A DNA stretch of 64,000 bases, taken from assembly GCA_958439205.1 (NCBI GenBank), contig OY288189.1, positions 1,255,001-1,319,000 on the forward strand, in the 5' to 3' direction. The notes under the pieces were generated by a model, which was given only the letters and a program-made list of their open reading frames with translations, was not told the origin of the DNA and did not search any database. This DNA comes from an uncultured Allorhizobium sp. Its GTDB lineage: Bacteria; Pseudomonadota; Alphaproteobacteria; Rhizobiales; Rhizobiaceae. A program made the translations under genes and the position numbers. Below, piece by piece: positions 10,645 to 20,338 of this stretch. Each line of letters begins with the position of its first letter. Within the stretch, counting starts at the first letter, position 1.

Positions 10645-11567
10645 TCGCCACCCTCGTGAATATCCCTGATGATAAATCTTGGTCTCTCACGAGCCTGATC
10701 GTAAATATGAGCGATATAAAAACCGACAACCCCAATTGAGCCCATTATAAGTCCGCCGAGAAACCAAATGGAAATCATGAGCGAGGTGAACCCACTCAAT
10801 ACAGAACCGGGATCCAAAATCTTCCTGAAAACCAGAAAGACAGCGAAAAACAATGACAATACTGTTATAAAAATCCCGATGAAAAAAACCGAAAGCAAGG
10901 GTCTGCTCGAAAACGAAACTGCTGCTACGAAAGCCAAACGAAGTCGTTTCGCTAGAGAGTAGCTGGTTTCATTCCTCTCCACTCGGACGATTGGCACAGA
11001 AATTTGCTTGAAGCCCGGCCAAGCAAACATACCACCTAGAAATACATTTCGGTCAGGCATCGAGAGCAATGCCTGAACGTATCTTCGCTTCATCAACCGA
11101 ACGTTTGCAATATTCCTCTCAATTCGGATGTTTGATGCTGCCGATATCAGTCCCCAAAACAAATTTCCGGAAACACGATTGAATAAGCTCTTGCCATTGC
11201 GATCATGCACACCGAACACAACATCCACGCCTTCACGGTGCTCCCAAAAGTCTCCTATTAGTTCTGGCGGCTCCTCCAGATCACTGTCGATTAAAAAAAC
11301 ATACTCACCTTGCGCCTCGCTCAATCCGGCAAGTATAGCAGGGTGGTGACCAAAGTTTCTTGAGAGCTCAACCACGCGGCAGGGATAATCCTTGGACAAG
11401 GATCGCGCCACCTGCAATGAGTTGTCGGGCGAGCCATCATCTACGAGAATTATCTCGTAGCGGTCATTTAACTGACTAACCGCAGAACTCATTCGTCTCA
11501 CGAACTCTTCGACGTACCGTTCTGATTTGTAAAGCGTAGTCACACAAGAGATCTGTGGTCGTGCCAT
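10641..11567 (-). CDS. GT2 glycosyltransferase, polyprenyl-phosphate sugar synthase type
   Basis: The 308-residue protein has a GT-A domain with VTTLYKSE, LVDDGSPDNS and the metal-binding DSDLEEPPE. Two C-terminal membrane helices (about 232-255 and 265-290) follow, the architecture of DPM1/GtrB/ArnC enzymes. These make polyprenyl-phosphate-linked monosaccharides for periplasmic transfer. With the SMR-like protein at 8932 as flippase and the large membrane protein at 15685 as possible transferase, it could build a GtrABC-like side-branch system. It is divergent from rmlA. Confidence 0.85.
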   Translation of the reverse strand: MARPQISCVTTLYKSERYVEEFVRRMSSAVSQLNDRYEIILVDDGSPDNSLQVARSLSKDYPCRVVELSRNFGHHPAILAGLSEAQGEYVFLIDSDLEEPPELIGDFWEHREGVDVVFGVHDRNGKSLFNRVSGNLFWGLISAASNIRIERNIANVRLMKRRYVQALLSMPDRNVFLGGMFAWPGFKQISVPIVRVERNETSYSLAKRLRLAFVAAVSFSSRPLLSVFFIGIFITVLSLFFAVFLVFRKILDPGSVLSGFTSLMISIWFLGGLIMGSIGVVGFYIAHIYDQARERPRFIIRDIHEGGE

Positions 11568-11814
11568 GGGATCTGGTTTACCAAATTCGGGTGGGAGGAG
11601 CTCTGATGCAATCTGATCAGTTCCGCTTTATCAGGCTGCTCATTATGAGTTTTACGACTAGGGGGTTAGCGATTACAGGTCAATTGACAAAGCTGCTACG
11701 CAACATGAAGGCATCTAGGAAAATTCTGTTGCTCTAGAGCCTTAGGAGTGTTCAAAGAGCCGAACTACCGAACACCTGAGATACGACCAGCAGAACGATA
11801 GAAGCGTGCGCGAC
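11568..11814. promoter_or_regulatory. Divergent intergenic region
   Basis: About 250 AT-rich bases separate the minus-strand GT2/formyltransferase pair from the plus-strand rmlA operon, so promoters for both must lie here. No specific operator was recognised. Confidence 0.45.
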
Positions 11815-12729
11815 ATGCAACAGAGAACCACTGTTTCTCATCAGAAAATTGATCGCAAAGGTATCGTGCTTGCCGGCGGCTCCGGAAGTCGCCTTTTTCC
11901 GTTGACCCTAGGCGTATCAAAGCAACTACTTCCGATATTCGATAAGCCGCTGATCTATTATCCGCTGTCCACGCTGATAATGGCCGGCGTGCGGGAGGTA
12001 CTGTTCATAACAAACCCGCAGGATCTTGCAGCGTTTCAACGACTGCTCGGAGATGGCTCTCAGTTAGGAATGGAATTTTCATATGCGGTCCAGACTGAAC
12101 CCCGCGGCCTGGCAGACGCCTACCGCATTGGTCGCTCGTTCTTGGCGGGCGCCAAGAGCATCCTGATACTGGGAGACAATATCTTCTTCGGCCATGGCAT
12201 CGCAAATATGCTTGCTTCGGCTTGGGAAAGCGAAGGCGCATCCGTTTTCGCCAGCCTCGTCAAGGACCCGCACCGTTTCGGCGTAGTCGAACTCGACACG
12301 AATGGCAAACCGATCAGCATCAAGGAAAAGCCCAAGGTGACCAAATCGCGCTGGGCGGTCACGGGCCTTTATTTCCTCGACGAGAGAGCATGCGATTACG
12401 CAGATGACGTCATGCCATCGGAACGAGGAGAGATAGAGATAGTTTCGATTCTCGAACGCTATCTTGACGACGCGGAACTCAGCGTAGAGCGCTTGCATCG
12501 TGGGTTTGCGTGGCTTGATGCCGGCACGCATGAAAGCCTTCACCAGGCGTCCGACTTCGTCAAAACCCTCCAGGATCGTCAGGGCCTGCTAGTCAGCTCT
12601 CCTGAAGAATTGGCCTATCGGAAGGGTTTGATTTCGCTGGAAGCGCTTGAGAAGCTTGCATGGGAAGTTCGCCAGTCATCTTACGGTGAGGCACTGCTTG
12701 CCCTCGTCGACCAGGAGCGGAACGCATGA
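11815..12729 (+). CDS. rmlA: Glucose-1-phosphate thymidylyltransferase
   Basis: RmlA/RffH makes dTDP-glucose from dTTP and glucose-1-phosphate. The N-terminal nucleotide-binding signature is GIVLAGGSGSRLFPLT, followed by SKQLLPIFDKPLIYYPLS, then GDNIFFGHG and the EKPK motif of the sugar site. GTG 11806 would extend it by three residues. ATG 11815 is preferred from spacing to an AGAAG. The stop overlaps the start of wecE by 4 bases, so rmlA-wecE-rmlB-wbqC is a tight operon. Confidence 0.95.
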   Translation: MQQRTTVSHQKIDRKGIVLAGGSGSRLFPLTLGVSKQLLPIFDKPLIYYPLSTLIMAGVREVLFITNPQDLAAFQRLLGDGSQLGMEFSYAVQTEPRGLADAYRIGRSFLAGAKSILILGDNIFFGHGIANMLASAWESEGASVFASLVKDPHRFGVVELDTNGKPISIKEKPKVTKSRWAVTGLYFLDERACDYADDVMPSERGEIEIVSILERYLDDAELSVERLHRGFAWLDAGTHESLHQASDFVKTLQDRQGLLVSSPEELAYRKGLISLEALEKLAWEVRQSSYGEALLALVDQERNA

Positions 12730-13874
12730 GCCACCGACTGCCCTTTACCAGCCCGCTGCCGGTTGGGACCGAGATGGAGTTTATCACTGATGCGATCGCC
12801 CGGCAAAAGCTCAGTGGCGATGGTCACTACACCGCCCTCTGCGAGCGTTGGCTTGAGGCGAGGCTAGGAGCGCCTCGGGCCATGCTGATGCATTCCTGTA
12901 CCGCAGCATTGGAGGCAATGTTCCTTTTGCTCGATCTGCAGCCGGGTGATGAGGTCATTCTTCCGTCGTTCACATTCACCTCCACGGCGAATGCGGTGGT
13001 CCTGCGCGGCGGCGTACCCGTGTTCGTCGACATCGACCCAACGACATTGAACCTCGATGTCGGCAAGATTGAGTCGGCAATCACAAGCAAGACGCGTGCA
13101 GTGATAGCCGTACACTATGCGGGCCGGGTACCAGACATGGAAGCGATCAATGCGCTCGGCCGCCGCCATGGACTCGTAGTACTGGAAGACGCGGCTCAGT
13201 CGCTAGGGTCCACGCATCGTGGAGCCCCTGCAGGCACTCATTCCGCGCTGTCGGCAATCAGCTTCCATGACACAAAAAACGTGATCGCTGGAGAAGCCGG
13301 TGCGCTTGTCATCAATGACAAGACCTACATAGAACGGGCGGAAATTCTGCGCGAGAAGGGAACCAACAGACGCGCATTTCTTGATGGGCTGACAGATAAG
13401 TACACTTGGATTGATGTCGGCTCGTCCCTTCTGCCGTCAGAGATCACTGCAGCATTCCTCTACGGTCAGCTCCTAGAAACTGATGGTATCAATGCACGCC
13501 GACGACAGATATGGCAGTCTTATCATGCAGGCTTGCAGCGACTCCAGGATAAAGGTGTCGGCCTTCCTCCGCAGGCTGTAGGGAACGACACGCTCAATGG
13601 TCATCTCTTCCACCTCATTCTTCCGCGCGCGCAAATGCGAAGTGAGTTTCTTAGGAGGATGGCGGACAAGAACGTCCAGTGCACATTTCATTATGTGCCA
13701 TTACACTCCGCACCAGCCGGTCTGCGCTTTGGCCGCGCACCTGACGGATGCCCGCTCACGGAAGACTTTGCAGCGCGGCTCGTCCGGCTGCCGTTGCATG
13801 GGCGCCTGACAGATGATGATCTGGTGCGCATCATCAACGCAACAGTGTCCGTGCTAGAGGAAATGAATGCCTAG
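12726..13874 (+). CDS. wecE: dTDP-4-amino-4,6-dideoxygalactose transaminase
   Basis: This DegT/DnrJ/EryC1-family PLP aminotransferase of 382 residues closely follows the WecE/RffA pattern. It has PGDEVILPSFTFTSTANA, VEDAAQ-type VLEDAAQS with Asp155, SFHDTKN with the PLP lysine Lys184, and EILREKGTNR with DKYTWIDVGSS. The reaction is dTDP-4-keto-6-deoxyglucose plus glutamate to the 4-amino-4,6-dideoxyhexose. In enterobacteria this feeds Fuc4NAc of ECA. No RffC-type acetyltransferase is seen nearby. A formyltransferase at 9955 is the candidate modifier. It overlaps rmlA by 4 and rmlB by 8 bases. Confidence 0.92.
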   Translation: MSHRLPFTSPLPVGTEMEFITDAIARQKLSGDGHYTALCERWLEARLGAPRAMLMHSCTAALEAMFLLLDLQPGDEVILPSFTFTSTANAVVLRGGVPVFVDIDPTTLNLDVGKIESAITSKTRAVIAVHYAGRVPDMEAINALGRRHGLVVLEDAAQSLGSTHRGAPAGTHSALSAISFHDTKNVIAGEAGALVINDKTYIERAEILREKGTNRRAFLDGLTDKYTWIDVGSSLLPSEITAAFLYGQLLETDGINARRRQIWQSYHAGLQRLQDKGVGLPPQAVGNDTLNGHLFHLILPRAQMRSEFLRRMADKNVQCTFHYVPLHSAPAGLRFGRAPDGCPLTEDFAARLVRLPLHGRLTDDDLVRIINATVSVLEEMNA

Positions 13875-14901
13875 ACTTTCGCCAACTTCGCGTCTTCTTG
13901 TTACGGGCGGCGCTGGATTCATTGGATCGGCAGTGTGCAGATCCTTCGCTAAGAAGGGGTGGACCGTTTGCAACGTCGACAAACTTACCTATGCCGCCAA
14001 TCTCGATAACCTCCGGGAGGTCGCAGGCGACTCCCGTTACCATTTCGTCCATGCGGACATCTGCGACAGAGAGACGATGCGCACTGTCTTCGCAGAATTC
14101 CAGCCGGATGCGGTCATGCATCTGGCGGCAGAAAGTCATGTCGACCGCTCCATCGAAGACGCGAATGCATTCGTACAAACGAATGTCATGGGAACAGTGA
14201 ATCTTCTGCAAGTCGCCCTTGACTACTGGATTGCCCGAGACAAGCTTGAGGAATTTCGCTTCCACCACGTTTCAACGGATGAAGTCTACGGCGACCTACC
14301 ACTTGATGGAGGCGAGCGCTTTACAGAAGCCACGTCCTACAATCCATCATCGCCGTACTCCGCGTCAAAGGCTGCCAGCGACTTCATGGCAATGAGCTGG
14401 CACCGCACCTTCGGTCTGCCAGTCGTACTATCTAATTGCTCAAACAATTATGGTCCTTACCAGAACAAGGAAAAGCTGATCCCTTTGATGATCATTCAGG
14501 GGTTGAGCGGCGACTTCCTCCCGGTATACGGCAATGGAAAAAATGTGCGGGACTGGCTGCATGTAGACGATCATGTCGAGGCACTAGAGCTCGTATTGAC
14601 CCGCGGCGTGATAGGTCATCGTTACAACATTGGCGGCGGCAACGAATGGGCGAACATAGATGTGATCAAACACATCTGCAGCTATCTGGATGAGTACTCC
14701 TCGCGCTTCGGATCGGGATCGCATCACGATCTGATACGCTATGTGGCGGATCGTCCTGGTCATGACCTGCGCTATGCGATTGACTACACCAAGCTGGAGC
14801 GTGAGTTTGGATGGCGTCCCCGCCACGATTTTAAGACCGGTCTTTCGGAGACTGTGAAATGGTACATAGACAATCGCTGGTGGTGGGAACACGGCCAATG
14901 A
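13867..14901 (+). CDS. rmlB: dTDP-glucose 4,6-dehydratase
   Basis: The 344-residue extended SDR has GGAGFIGS at residues 14-21, DKLTYAANLDNL (the RmlB hallmark), HLAAESHVDRSI, STDEVYGDL and YSASKAASD with Tyr and Lys. It converts dTDP-glucose to dTDP-4-keto-6-deoxyglucose, the WecE substrate. RmlC and RmlD are absent, so the pathway goes to an amino sugar rather than to rhamnose. The operon order rmlA-wecE-rmlB is unusual but coherent. Confidence 0.96.
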   Translation: MPRLSPTSRLLVTGGAGFIGSAVCRSFAKKGWTVCNVDKLTYAANLDNLREVAGDSRYHFVHADICDRETMRTVFAEFQPDAVMHLAAESHVDRSIEDANAFVQTNVMGTVNLLQVALDYWIARDKLEEFRFHHVSTDEVYGDLPLDGGERFTEATSYNPSSPYSASKAASDFMAMSWHRTFGLPVVLSNCSNNYGPYQNKEKLIPLMIIQGLSGDFLPVYGNGKNVRDWLHVDDHVEALELVLTRGVIGHRYNIGGGNEWANIDVIKHICSYLDEYSSRFGSGSHHDLIRYVADRPGHDLRYAIDYTKLEREFGWRPRHDFKTGLSETVKWYIDNRWWWEHGQ

Positions 14902-15668
14902 AGTCATCCCTCCGCTCGCATCGGAGCAGCGACATAACCCAAAAGGCAGCAATCCTCCAATCAGCGTATATTCCTTGGCGCGGATACTTCGATCTGATTG
15001 CGGCGGTTGACGACTTCATATTCTATGACGATGTGCAATTCAGTAACGGAGATTGGCGAAATCGAAACAAGATCAAAACTGCTGCGGCCGCAAAATGGAT
15101 AACAATTCCGGTGCCGAAGACAGGTCGGATAGAGAAGCTCATCAATGAGATTCACGCGACAAACGCACAGTGGGGCGAAGACCACTGGAACAAAGTGACG
15201 GAAGCCTACAGAAAGGCCCCACACTTCGATGAAATCAGAGCTCTTCTAGAGCCGATTTACCTCGGCGGCGAAACCCATCTTTCGACCATCAATCGCAGCT
15301 TTATAGAGGCGATCTGTACGTATCTTGGAATTAAGACGAGGCTGCATTGGTCGACAGACTTCGCTCGAACAGAAGGCAAAAGTCAACGGCTTGCAGATCT
15401 GGTCGACGCCGTTGGCGCATCCGTTTACGTTAGTGGACCTGCCGCAAAGGATTACCTGGATGAAACGGTCTTCACGCAAATGGGCAAAAGCGTAGAATGG
15501 TTTTCATACGAAGACCTTCAGCCGTATCCTCAATTCCATGGCGGCTTCGAGACAGCTGTTTCAATCATCGACCTGCTTTTCAATTGCGGTCCAAGCTCTC
15601 GCAGCTATCTACCGGCGTTGAAAGGATCCAGCGCTTCGCTTCCCACTTCCCCGCCAGAAACCGCCTAG
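14898..15668 (+). CDS. WbqC-like family protein
   Basis: The 256-residue protein matches the WbqC-like family pattern: AILQSAYIPWRGYFDLI, DDFIFYDDVQFSNGDWRNRNKI and VYVSGPAAKDYL. Members occur in many O-antigen and capsule clusters, often beside genes for dTDP-amino-sugars, and their exact chemistry is not settled. The start at ATG 14898 overlaps the rmlB stop by 4 bases, so it belongs to the same operon. A role in modifying the 4-amino sugar is possible from position only. Confidence 0.85.
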   Translation: MKSSLRSHRSSDITQKAAILQSAYIPWRGYFDLIAAVDDFIFYDDVQFSNGDWRNRNKIKTAAAAKWITIPVPKTGRIEKLINEIHATNAQWGEDHWNKVTEAYRKAPHFDEIRALLEPIYLGGETHLSTINRSFIEAICTYLGIKTRLHWSTDFARTEGKSQRLADLVDAVGASVYVSGPAAKDYLDETVFTQMGKSVEWFSYEDLQPYPQFHGGFETAVSIIDLLFNCGPSSRSYLPALKGSSASLPTSPPETA

Positions 15669-15684
15669 GATCTGGTAGAGGGCC

Positions 15685-17469
15685 TCAAGGATCTGGTACA
15701 GGGCGGTAGAGCTTTGCGGACTTCTTTATGTAAGGAACGGGCACAGTCGTCACAAGCTCATATCGGCCAGGAAAGTCCAACCCAACGGCCTTTAGGATGT
15801 CAGCCTGATGACTGAAGTCTTTCGGGGTGTCCGTCACGAATAGCCACGCCTCCCTTAGATCATCCGGAGGAAGCGCAGACAGAAACGCATGGAAAATCTG
15901 ATCTGAACCCGGATAGCCACTGAGAAGCCAAGGCGTTCCAGGGATCCTCGCACCAAGCTGGAAATTTGCCATCGGCGTTCGGCCCGTCATATCAAGGAGC
16001 ACAGGCTTCCTGTCACTGGGGAATTCGGAGGTTCGAACCCTCTGAAGTTCTCGATAGAATGGAGCGAGATCCTCAGTCACGTAAAAGATCTCGTCTCGAG
16101 GCCCCACAGGAACTTCTTCCGTCAAGTGTGCCATCGGGGCCTCCATCCGATACGGCATGTCAGTCCATGACTGATAGCTTGCCCAATATCCTGCAGCAGC
16201 GATGACAAGACCTGCCGCAGCGGATGTCATAGGGAAAGCTCTTTGCGGTAGAACAAATGGCACAAACAGATACAACACAGCAGATGGAAGCAGACTAGAC
16301 CAGCGGGTATTCGTACCAAAACAATACGCAAGGAGAGCGGAGACCATAAGAAGCAATATAAAGATTCTTCTCCGGTTCTCATCCGCATTATCGCTATCAT
16401 AGCCGAGCGCAGCAAAAACACTGCCGAATAGGAGCACTATCAAAAGTAAACTAAGTCGGGCCTCGCCACCAACTCCTGGAATGATCGCTATACATACAAA
16501 AGAGAGGGCAAAGAACCACTGCCCGCCAAGCCTGAACAGTGAGCGCCAAGTCGCCCCCTGTCGGGCAAGGAGCCAACATCCCAGAACAGTCAGCAAGGAC
16601 AAAACTAGGAAAAGAGTCACTGACGGAAATGTATGCAAAGTCGGTGCCCAAGACTTCGATACAAACTTGAGAAACCGTGTGATCGCCAGCAAGACATCAA
16701 GGCGAGGTTCCACCAGCGCCGTGCCAAACTTCGCCCCTTCCCTCAGCATGCTGAAGGCCTTTGTCGGAGTTACGCCAACTCTGTATAGCAGCGCGAGCCC
16801 CATCAAAATTCCGCAGAAAAATCCTAGCAGCCCTACTAGCCAAACACCTCGATCACGAACTCGCCTTGCATGGAAGATGACAACGCAAGCCAAAACCGGG
16901 CCAATGACAGCTACAGTCGTGATTTTCGAGAGCAAAAGCATGAAACCAGCCAGTGTCACCGCCGTGACAAGTAGGCCCACCTGCAGCCGCGTCACATCAT
17001 TCTGCCTAAGATCAGCAGACAGGACGAGGGAAAGGGAAATTGCTACATTCAAAAAACCAAAATTCATCGAATTGTATGATGGATCAGGCAGCCACCGATA
17101 GTAATAAAAGAAGGCCGCCACCCCGCACAGCGGCAAAGCCACGAATAAAGATTCACATCTGGCGTAATTACCGACATACAGACACGATGCATAACCGAGT
17201 AATACAGAAGAAGAGACCAGAAAAGCGAGGTTCAGCAACCTGTTTTCCCATATGTCGCCGAACGGCGAAATCGCATTCCACAAGGGCCCAAACAACGTCG
17301 CCTGAGCATATACCTGATCATACCATTCAATACTAATGAAATAGTAGGCTGTATCAGATACATCCATGCCGAGGTCTAGCATTGAAGCCGTGATGCCAAC
17401 GGAAAATGCCAGAAGGCTCCAGGCAATCATCGTCAACAATTTTTGCCGGTAAGATATTGAAAGCACCAT
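15685..17469 (-). CDS. Large polytopic membrane protein, GT-C-like
   Basis: The 594-residue protein has about ten to twelve membrane helices and a C-terminal soluble part of about 150 residues. Near the N-terminus, acidic residues sit in the first loop (LDLGMDVSDTAYYFISIEW), resembling the DxD/ED loop of GT-C glycosyltransferases that use polyprenyl-phosphate sugars. I do not recognise the family. Position next to glycosyltransferases, on the strand of the wzm-to-GT4 operon, supports a role in polysaccharide synthesis or branching. It could be the transferase partner of the GT2/SMR pair. A Wzy polymerase is less likely because export is ABC-type. Confidence 0.7.
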   Translation of the reverse strand: MVLSISYRQKLLTMIAWSLLAFSVGITASMLDLGMDVSDTAYYFISIEWYDQVYAQATLFGPLWNAISPFGDIWENRLLNLAFLVSSSVLLGYASCLYVGNYARCESLFVALPLCGVAAFFYYYRWLPDPSYNSMNFGFLNVAISLSLVLSADLRQNDVTRLQVGLLVTAVTLAGFMLLLSKITTVAVIGPVLACVVIFHARRVRDRGVWLVGLLGFFCGILMGLALLYRVGVTPTKAFSMLREGAKFGTALVEPRLDVLLAITRFLKFVSKSWAPTLHTFPSVTLFLVLSLLTVLGCWLLARQGATWRSLFRLGGQWFFALSFVCIAIIPGVGGEARLSLLLIVLLFGSVFAALGYDSDNADENRRRIFILLLMVSALLAYCFGTNTRWSSLLPSAVLYLFVPFVLPQRAFPMTSAAAGLVIAAAGYWASYQSWTDMPYRMEAPMAHLTEEVPVGPRDEIFYVTEDLAPFYRELQRVRTSEFPSDRKPVLLDMTGRTPMANFQLGARIPGTPWLLSGYPGSDQIFHAFLSALPPDDLREAWLFVTDTPKDFSHQADILKAVGLDFPGRYELVTTVPVPYIKKSAKLYRPVPDP

Positions 17470-17505
17470 AGGATCACGTCGCCAGTTGAGAGGCTCAAGT
17501 AGAAT

Positions 17506-19005
17506 TCAGTTCTTGAGCGGGCAGCTTTGCTCTAAAACAGCCAGCCAAGTGCCCTCCCAAGTGCGTTCCCGTGCGACCCAATCGCGCGCGTTCTGACCAA
17601 GCTTCGCACGAAGATCTGGTCCTTGCACAAGCAAAGCAAGCTTGTTGGCCAAATCCTCGATACTCCCCTTCTCGAAGATAAGCCCCGTCTCACCCTCTTG
17701 GACCATTTCGGCCATGGCCCTTACGCTGGAAACAATCACGGCTTTACACATTCCCATCGCCTCAAGTGGCTTGAGAGGAGAAACAAGCTCAGTCACCAAC
17801 TGCGCTTTCCGTGGGAAGGGAGCAATATCGATGAGTGAGTAGTACCGCGGCACCTCCTCATGTTCTACCCGACCTGGCATTATTAGCCATTCAGAATAAC
17901 CACCAGCCTCAGCAGCTTCGACGATGGATGACGTTATCGTCCCGGGTTTACCATCGGCAGTCTTCTCTTTCCCGACGAGCAGGAGCCGGAATTGAATACC
18001 CCTCCGCTTCAACTCAGCACACGCCAGTGCCAAGTCATCTAAGCCCTCATATTGGACAAAGCTGCCTACGTATCCGATGACCGGAATGTCTGATGCGATA
18101 TTCAGATGTTCGGCCAGTACGCGATCCCGGGCACGAGGTTGGAAAGCCTCAACATTGCAGGAGTTGGGCACTAACTTAATCCTGGTTGGATCGATGCCGC
18201 GCGAGATCAGGTCGTCACGCATAGGTCCGGTGAGGGTTAGCACAAGGTCGGCATGGCGACAGGTAAATGTTTCGAGGAACTGGTAGACCTTAAATTCGAA
18301 CGAGCCCCCATAACTCGGATCTCGGGACTGCCTGGTAATCTCCCACATGCCCCTCACCTCATAGATGAACGGAATCCCGGCGCGTCGAGCAGCCAGAAGA
18401 GACGGAATGGCATTGAGGAAGTTAGAGGCGGCAATTACGAGGTCAGGCTTCGAGTGGCGAAAGTGGTTTTCAAGCGCGGCCGCCGACCGGATCATGTAAG
18501 AAAAATTGTCCAAGCCACGCTTGGAAGGCTCTTTGAGGCGGACATATGGCACACCGTCGATATCCGACAAATTCGGTATGAACGAATCGATGGGCGCCTC
18601 CGCTAGATCGACTGGAAATCCGGGGCGAGTTACGAGTTCCAGATCATACCCTAGTTTCCGGAGGGCGACGGCCACACTGTGCCCGCGGGTGGCGTAACCA
18701 GCTGAAGCATACGGCAAAGAGTTATAGAGCACGTAGCTGATTTTTTTCACGGCCCAAGGACCGTCTACGCCCGACTTGGGCAGCTGCAACATTTTAACGA
18801 CTAGTATCGCCCACGACATACCAAGATAGCCGAAATAGCGACGACATCGCGCTATCGCGGATCGAAGGATTCGCGATATACGGAAGAGACGCGGCTTTAG
18901 AAAGGCTCCAACTCCCGACGGCACTGGCCGCGCCTCGTCGCTTTTCCACCTCATTTCATTCATCAAGATCCGTACCGTCAGGTTAACGTTGTTTATAGCG
19001 CGCAT
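17506..19005 (-). CDS. GT4 glycosyltransferase
   Basis: The 499-residue GT-B protein has a basic N-terminal extension and a short hydrophobic stretch (about 60-75). The donor domain carries VIGYVGSFVQYEGLDDL, LLVGKEK and the acidic motif ELVSPLKPLEAMGMCKAVI, the EX7E pair of GT4 enzymes. It transfers a sugar from a nucleotide donor to the growing lipid-linked chain at the cytoplasmic face. The long N-terminus may be partly a start-site artefact. The first family-like residues begin about residue 85 (KKISYVLYNSLPYASAGYA). It lies downstream of wecC on the same strand. Confidence 0.88.
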   Translation of the reverse strand: MRAINNVNLTVRILMNEMRWKSDEARPVPSGVGAFLKPRLFRISRILRSAIARCRRYFGYLGMSWAILVVKMLQLPKSGVDGPWAVKKISYVLYNSLPYASAGYATRGHSVAVALRKLGYDLELVTRPGFPVDLAEAPIDSFIPNLSDIDGVPYVRLKEPSKRGLDNFSYMIRSAAALENHFRHSKPDLVIAASNFLNAIPSLLAARRAGIPFIYEVRGMWEITRQSRDPSYGGSFEFKVYQFLETFTCRHADLVLTLTGPMRDDLISRGIDPTRIKLVPNSCNVEAFQPRARDRVLAEHLNIASDIPVIGYVGSFVQYEGLDDLALACAELKRRGIQFRLLLVGKEKTADGKPGTITSSIVEAAEAGGYSEWLIMPGRVEHEEVPRYYSLIDIAPFPRKAQLVTELVSPLKPLEAMGMCKAVIVSSVRAMAEMVQEGETGLIFEKGSIEDLANKLALLVQGPDLRAKLGQNARDWVARERTWEGTWLAVLEQSCPLKN

Positions 19006-19057
19006 ACCAATCAGTCATGATTGCGACCTAGATGGCGGGTAGAGTTCGACAATGCGA

Positions 19058-20338
19058 TCACGATGGACGCTTTAGGCGATTCTCCACAGCACCACAGAAA
19101 TCCAGAACTTTGCCGTTAGGACGCGGCATGGTGCGAAAGCCTCGGTGACCAACCAGGATGACATGCAGATGCGCATCAACGGGCTCTCCATCGACGTGTA
19201 CAGCATTAGAAAGTACTTCTGGAAGAACATCAACGTTGGGTTCGACGATCTTCAACGTCCCCTGAAACCGCTCCGCGACAGCTGTAACGATCTGCAATGC
19301 TGGGCTTTCTCGCAGATCGTCTATATCAGGTTTGAACGTCAGACCGTAACAGGCGATGACGACATCCTCTTCTCCAACGCCAGTGGCGACTATCTCTTCA
19401 AGCGCATCGAACACGTGCTTCACCACCCAGCGCGGCTTGCCATCGTTCACTTCGCGAGCGGTATGGATCAAGCGTGCGGTTTCAGGTGCAGAGCTCACAA
19501 TAAACCAGGGATCTACGGCAATGCAGTGTCCACCGACGCCCGGACCGGGTTGGAGGACGTTTACGCGTGGATGCTTATTCGCGAGATGGATTAACTCCCA
19601 AACGTTCACGCCCAAGCGTTCGCATATCAGAGACAATTCATTCGCAAAGGCGATATTCACGTCCCTAAATGAATTCTCAGTTAGTTTGCACAGTTCCGCG
19701 GTGCGGGCATCTGTGACCACGCAATCGCCGTCGACAAAAGTGCGATAGAGCTCAATCGCATGACGCGAGCATCTCGGCGTCATCCCACCAATAATGCGGT
19801 CATTCTGAACAAGCTCCCTTAGAACTTGGCCCGGCAGCACACGCTCTGGACAATGGGCAATACGGATATCGGATTCTTCGCCGTGGGTCTGTGGGAATGT
19901 GAGATCTGGCCGCCTTTCGGCAAGCCATTCAGCCATTAGTTCAGTTGCCCCAACCGGCGAGGTGGATTCTAGGATCACTAAATCGCCAGACTTCAAAACC
20001 GAAGCAATCGACTCGCTGGCAGCTTTGATGTAGCGCAGATCTGGCTCATGCAAATCGCCGTTCTCACCTTCAAGGAACGGCGTTGGAACCGCGATCAAGA
20101 AAGCCTCCGCCGGCTCAGGTGTCAAGGACGCACGAAGCATCCCCTGCGACACCGCGGCACGCACAACCATGTCCAGATCAGGCTCAATGATGTGGATCGC
20201 TCCACTGTTGATGGTGTCCACAACATGGCGACTGACATCGACCCCAATCACTTTGATGCCGCGGCTCGCGAACACTGCAGCAGTTGGAAGACCTATGTAT
20301 CCAAGTCCAACAACCGAAATACTCTTATGCTTTTCCAT
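19058..20338 (-). CDS. wecC: UDP-N-acetyl-D-mannosamine dehydrogenase
   Basis: This UDP-sugar 6-dehydrogenase makes UDP-ManNAcA from UDP-ManNAc with two NAD+. The N-terminal [17 protein letters not shown] is the NAD site, PERVLPG is typical of the WecC branch, [17 protein letters not shown] follows, and the catalytic Cys is in [15 protein letters not shown]. The frame is open from 20398, but [16 protein letters not shown] at 20338 gives the normal N-terminus and a 14-base overlap with the upstream wecB. Confidence 0.94.
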   Translation of the reverse strand: MEKHKSISVVGLGYIGLPTAAVFASRGIKVIGVDVSRHVVDTINSGAIHIIEPDLDMVVRAAVSQGMLRASLTPEPAEAFLIAVPTPFLEGENGDLHEPDLRYIKAASESIASVLKSGDLVILESTSPVGATELMAEWLAERRPDLTFPQTHGEESDIRIAHCPERVLPGQVLRELVQNDRIIGGMTPRCSRHAIELYRTFVDGDCVVTDARTAELCKLTENSFRDVNIAFANELSLICERLGVNVWELIHLANKHPRVNVLQPGPGVGGHCIAVDPWFIVSSAPETARLIHTAREVNDGKPRWVVKHVFDALEEIVATGVGEEDVVIACYGLTFKPDIDDLRESPALQIVTAVAERFQGTLKIVEPNVDVLPEVLSNAVHVDGEPVDAHLHVILVGHRGFRTMPRPNGKVLDFCGAVENRLKRPS

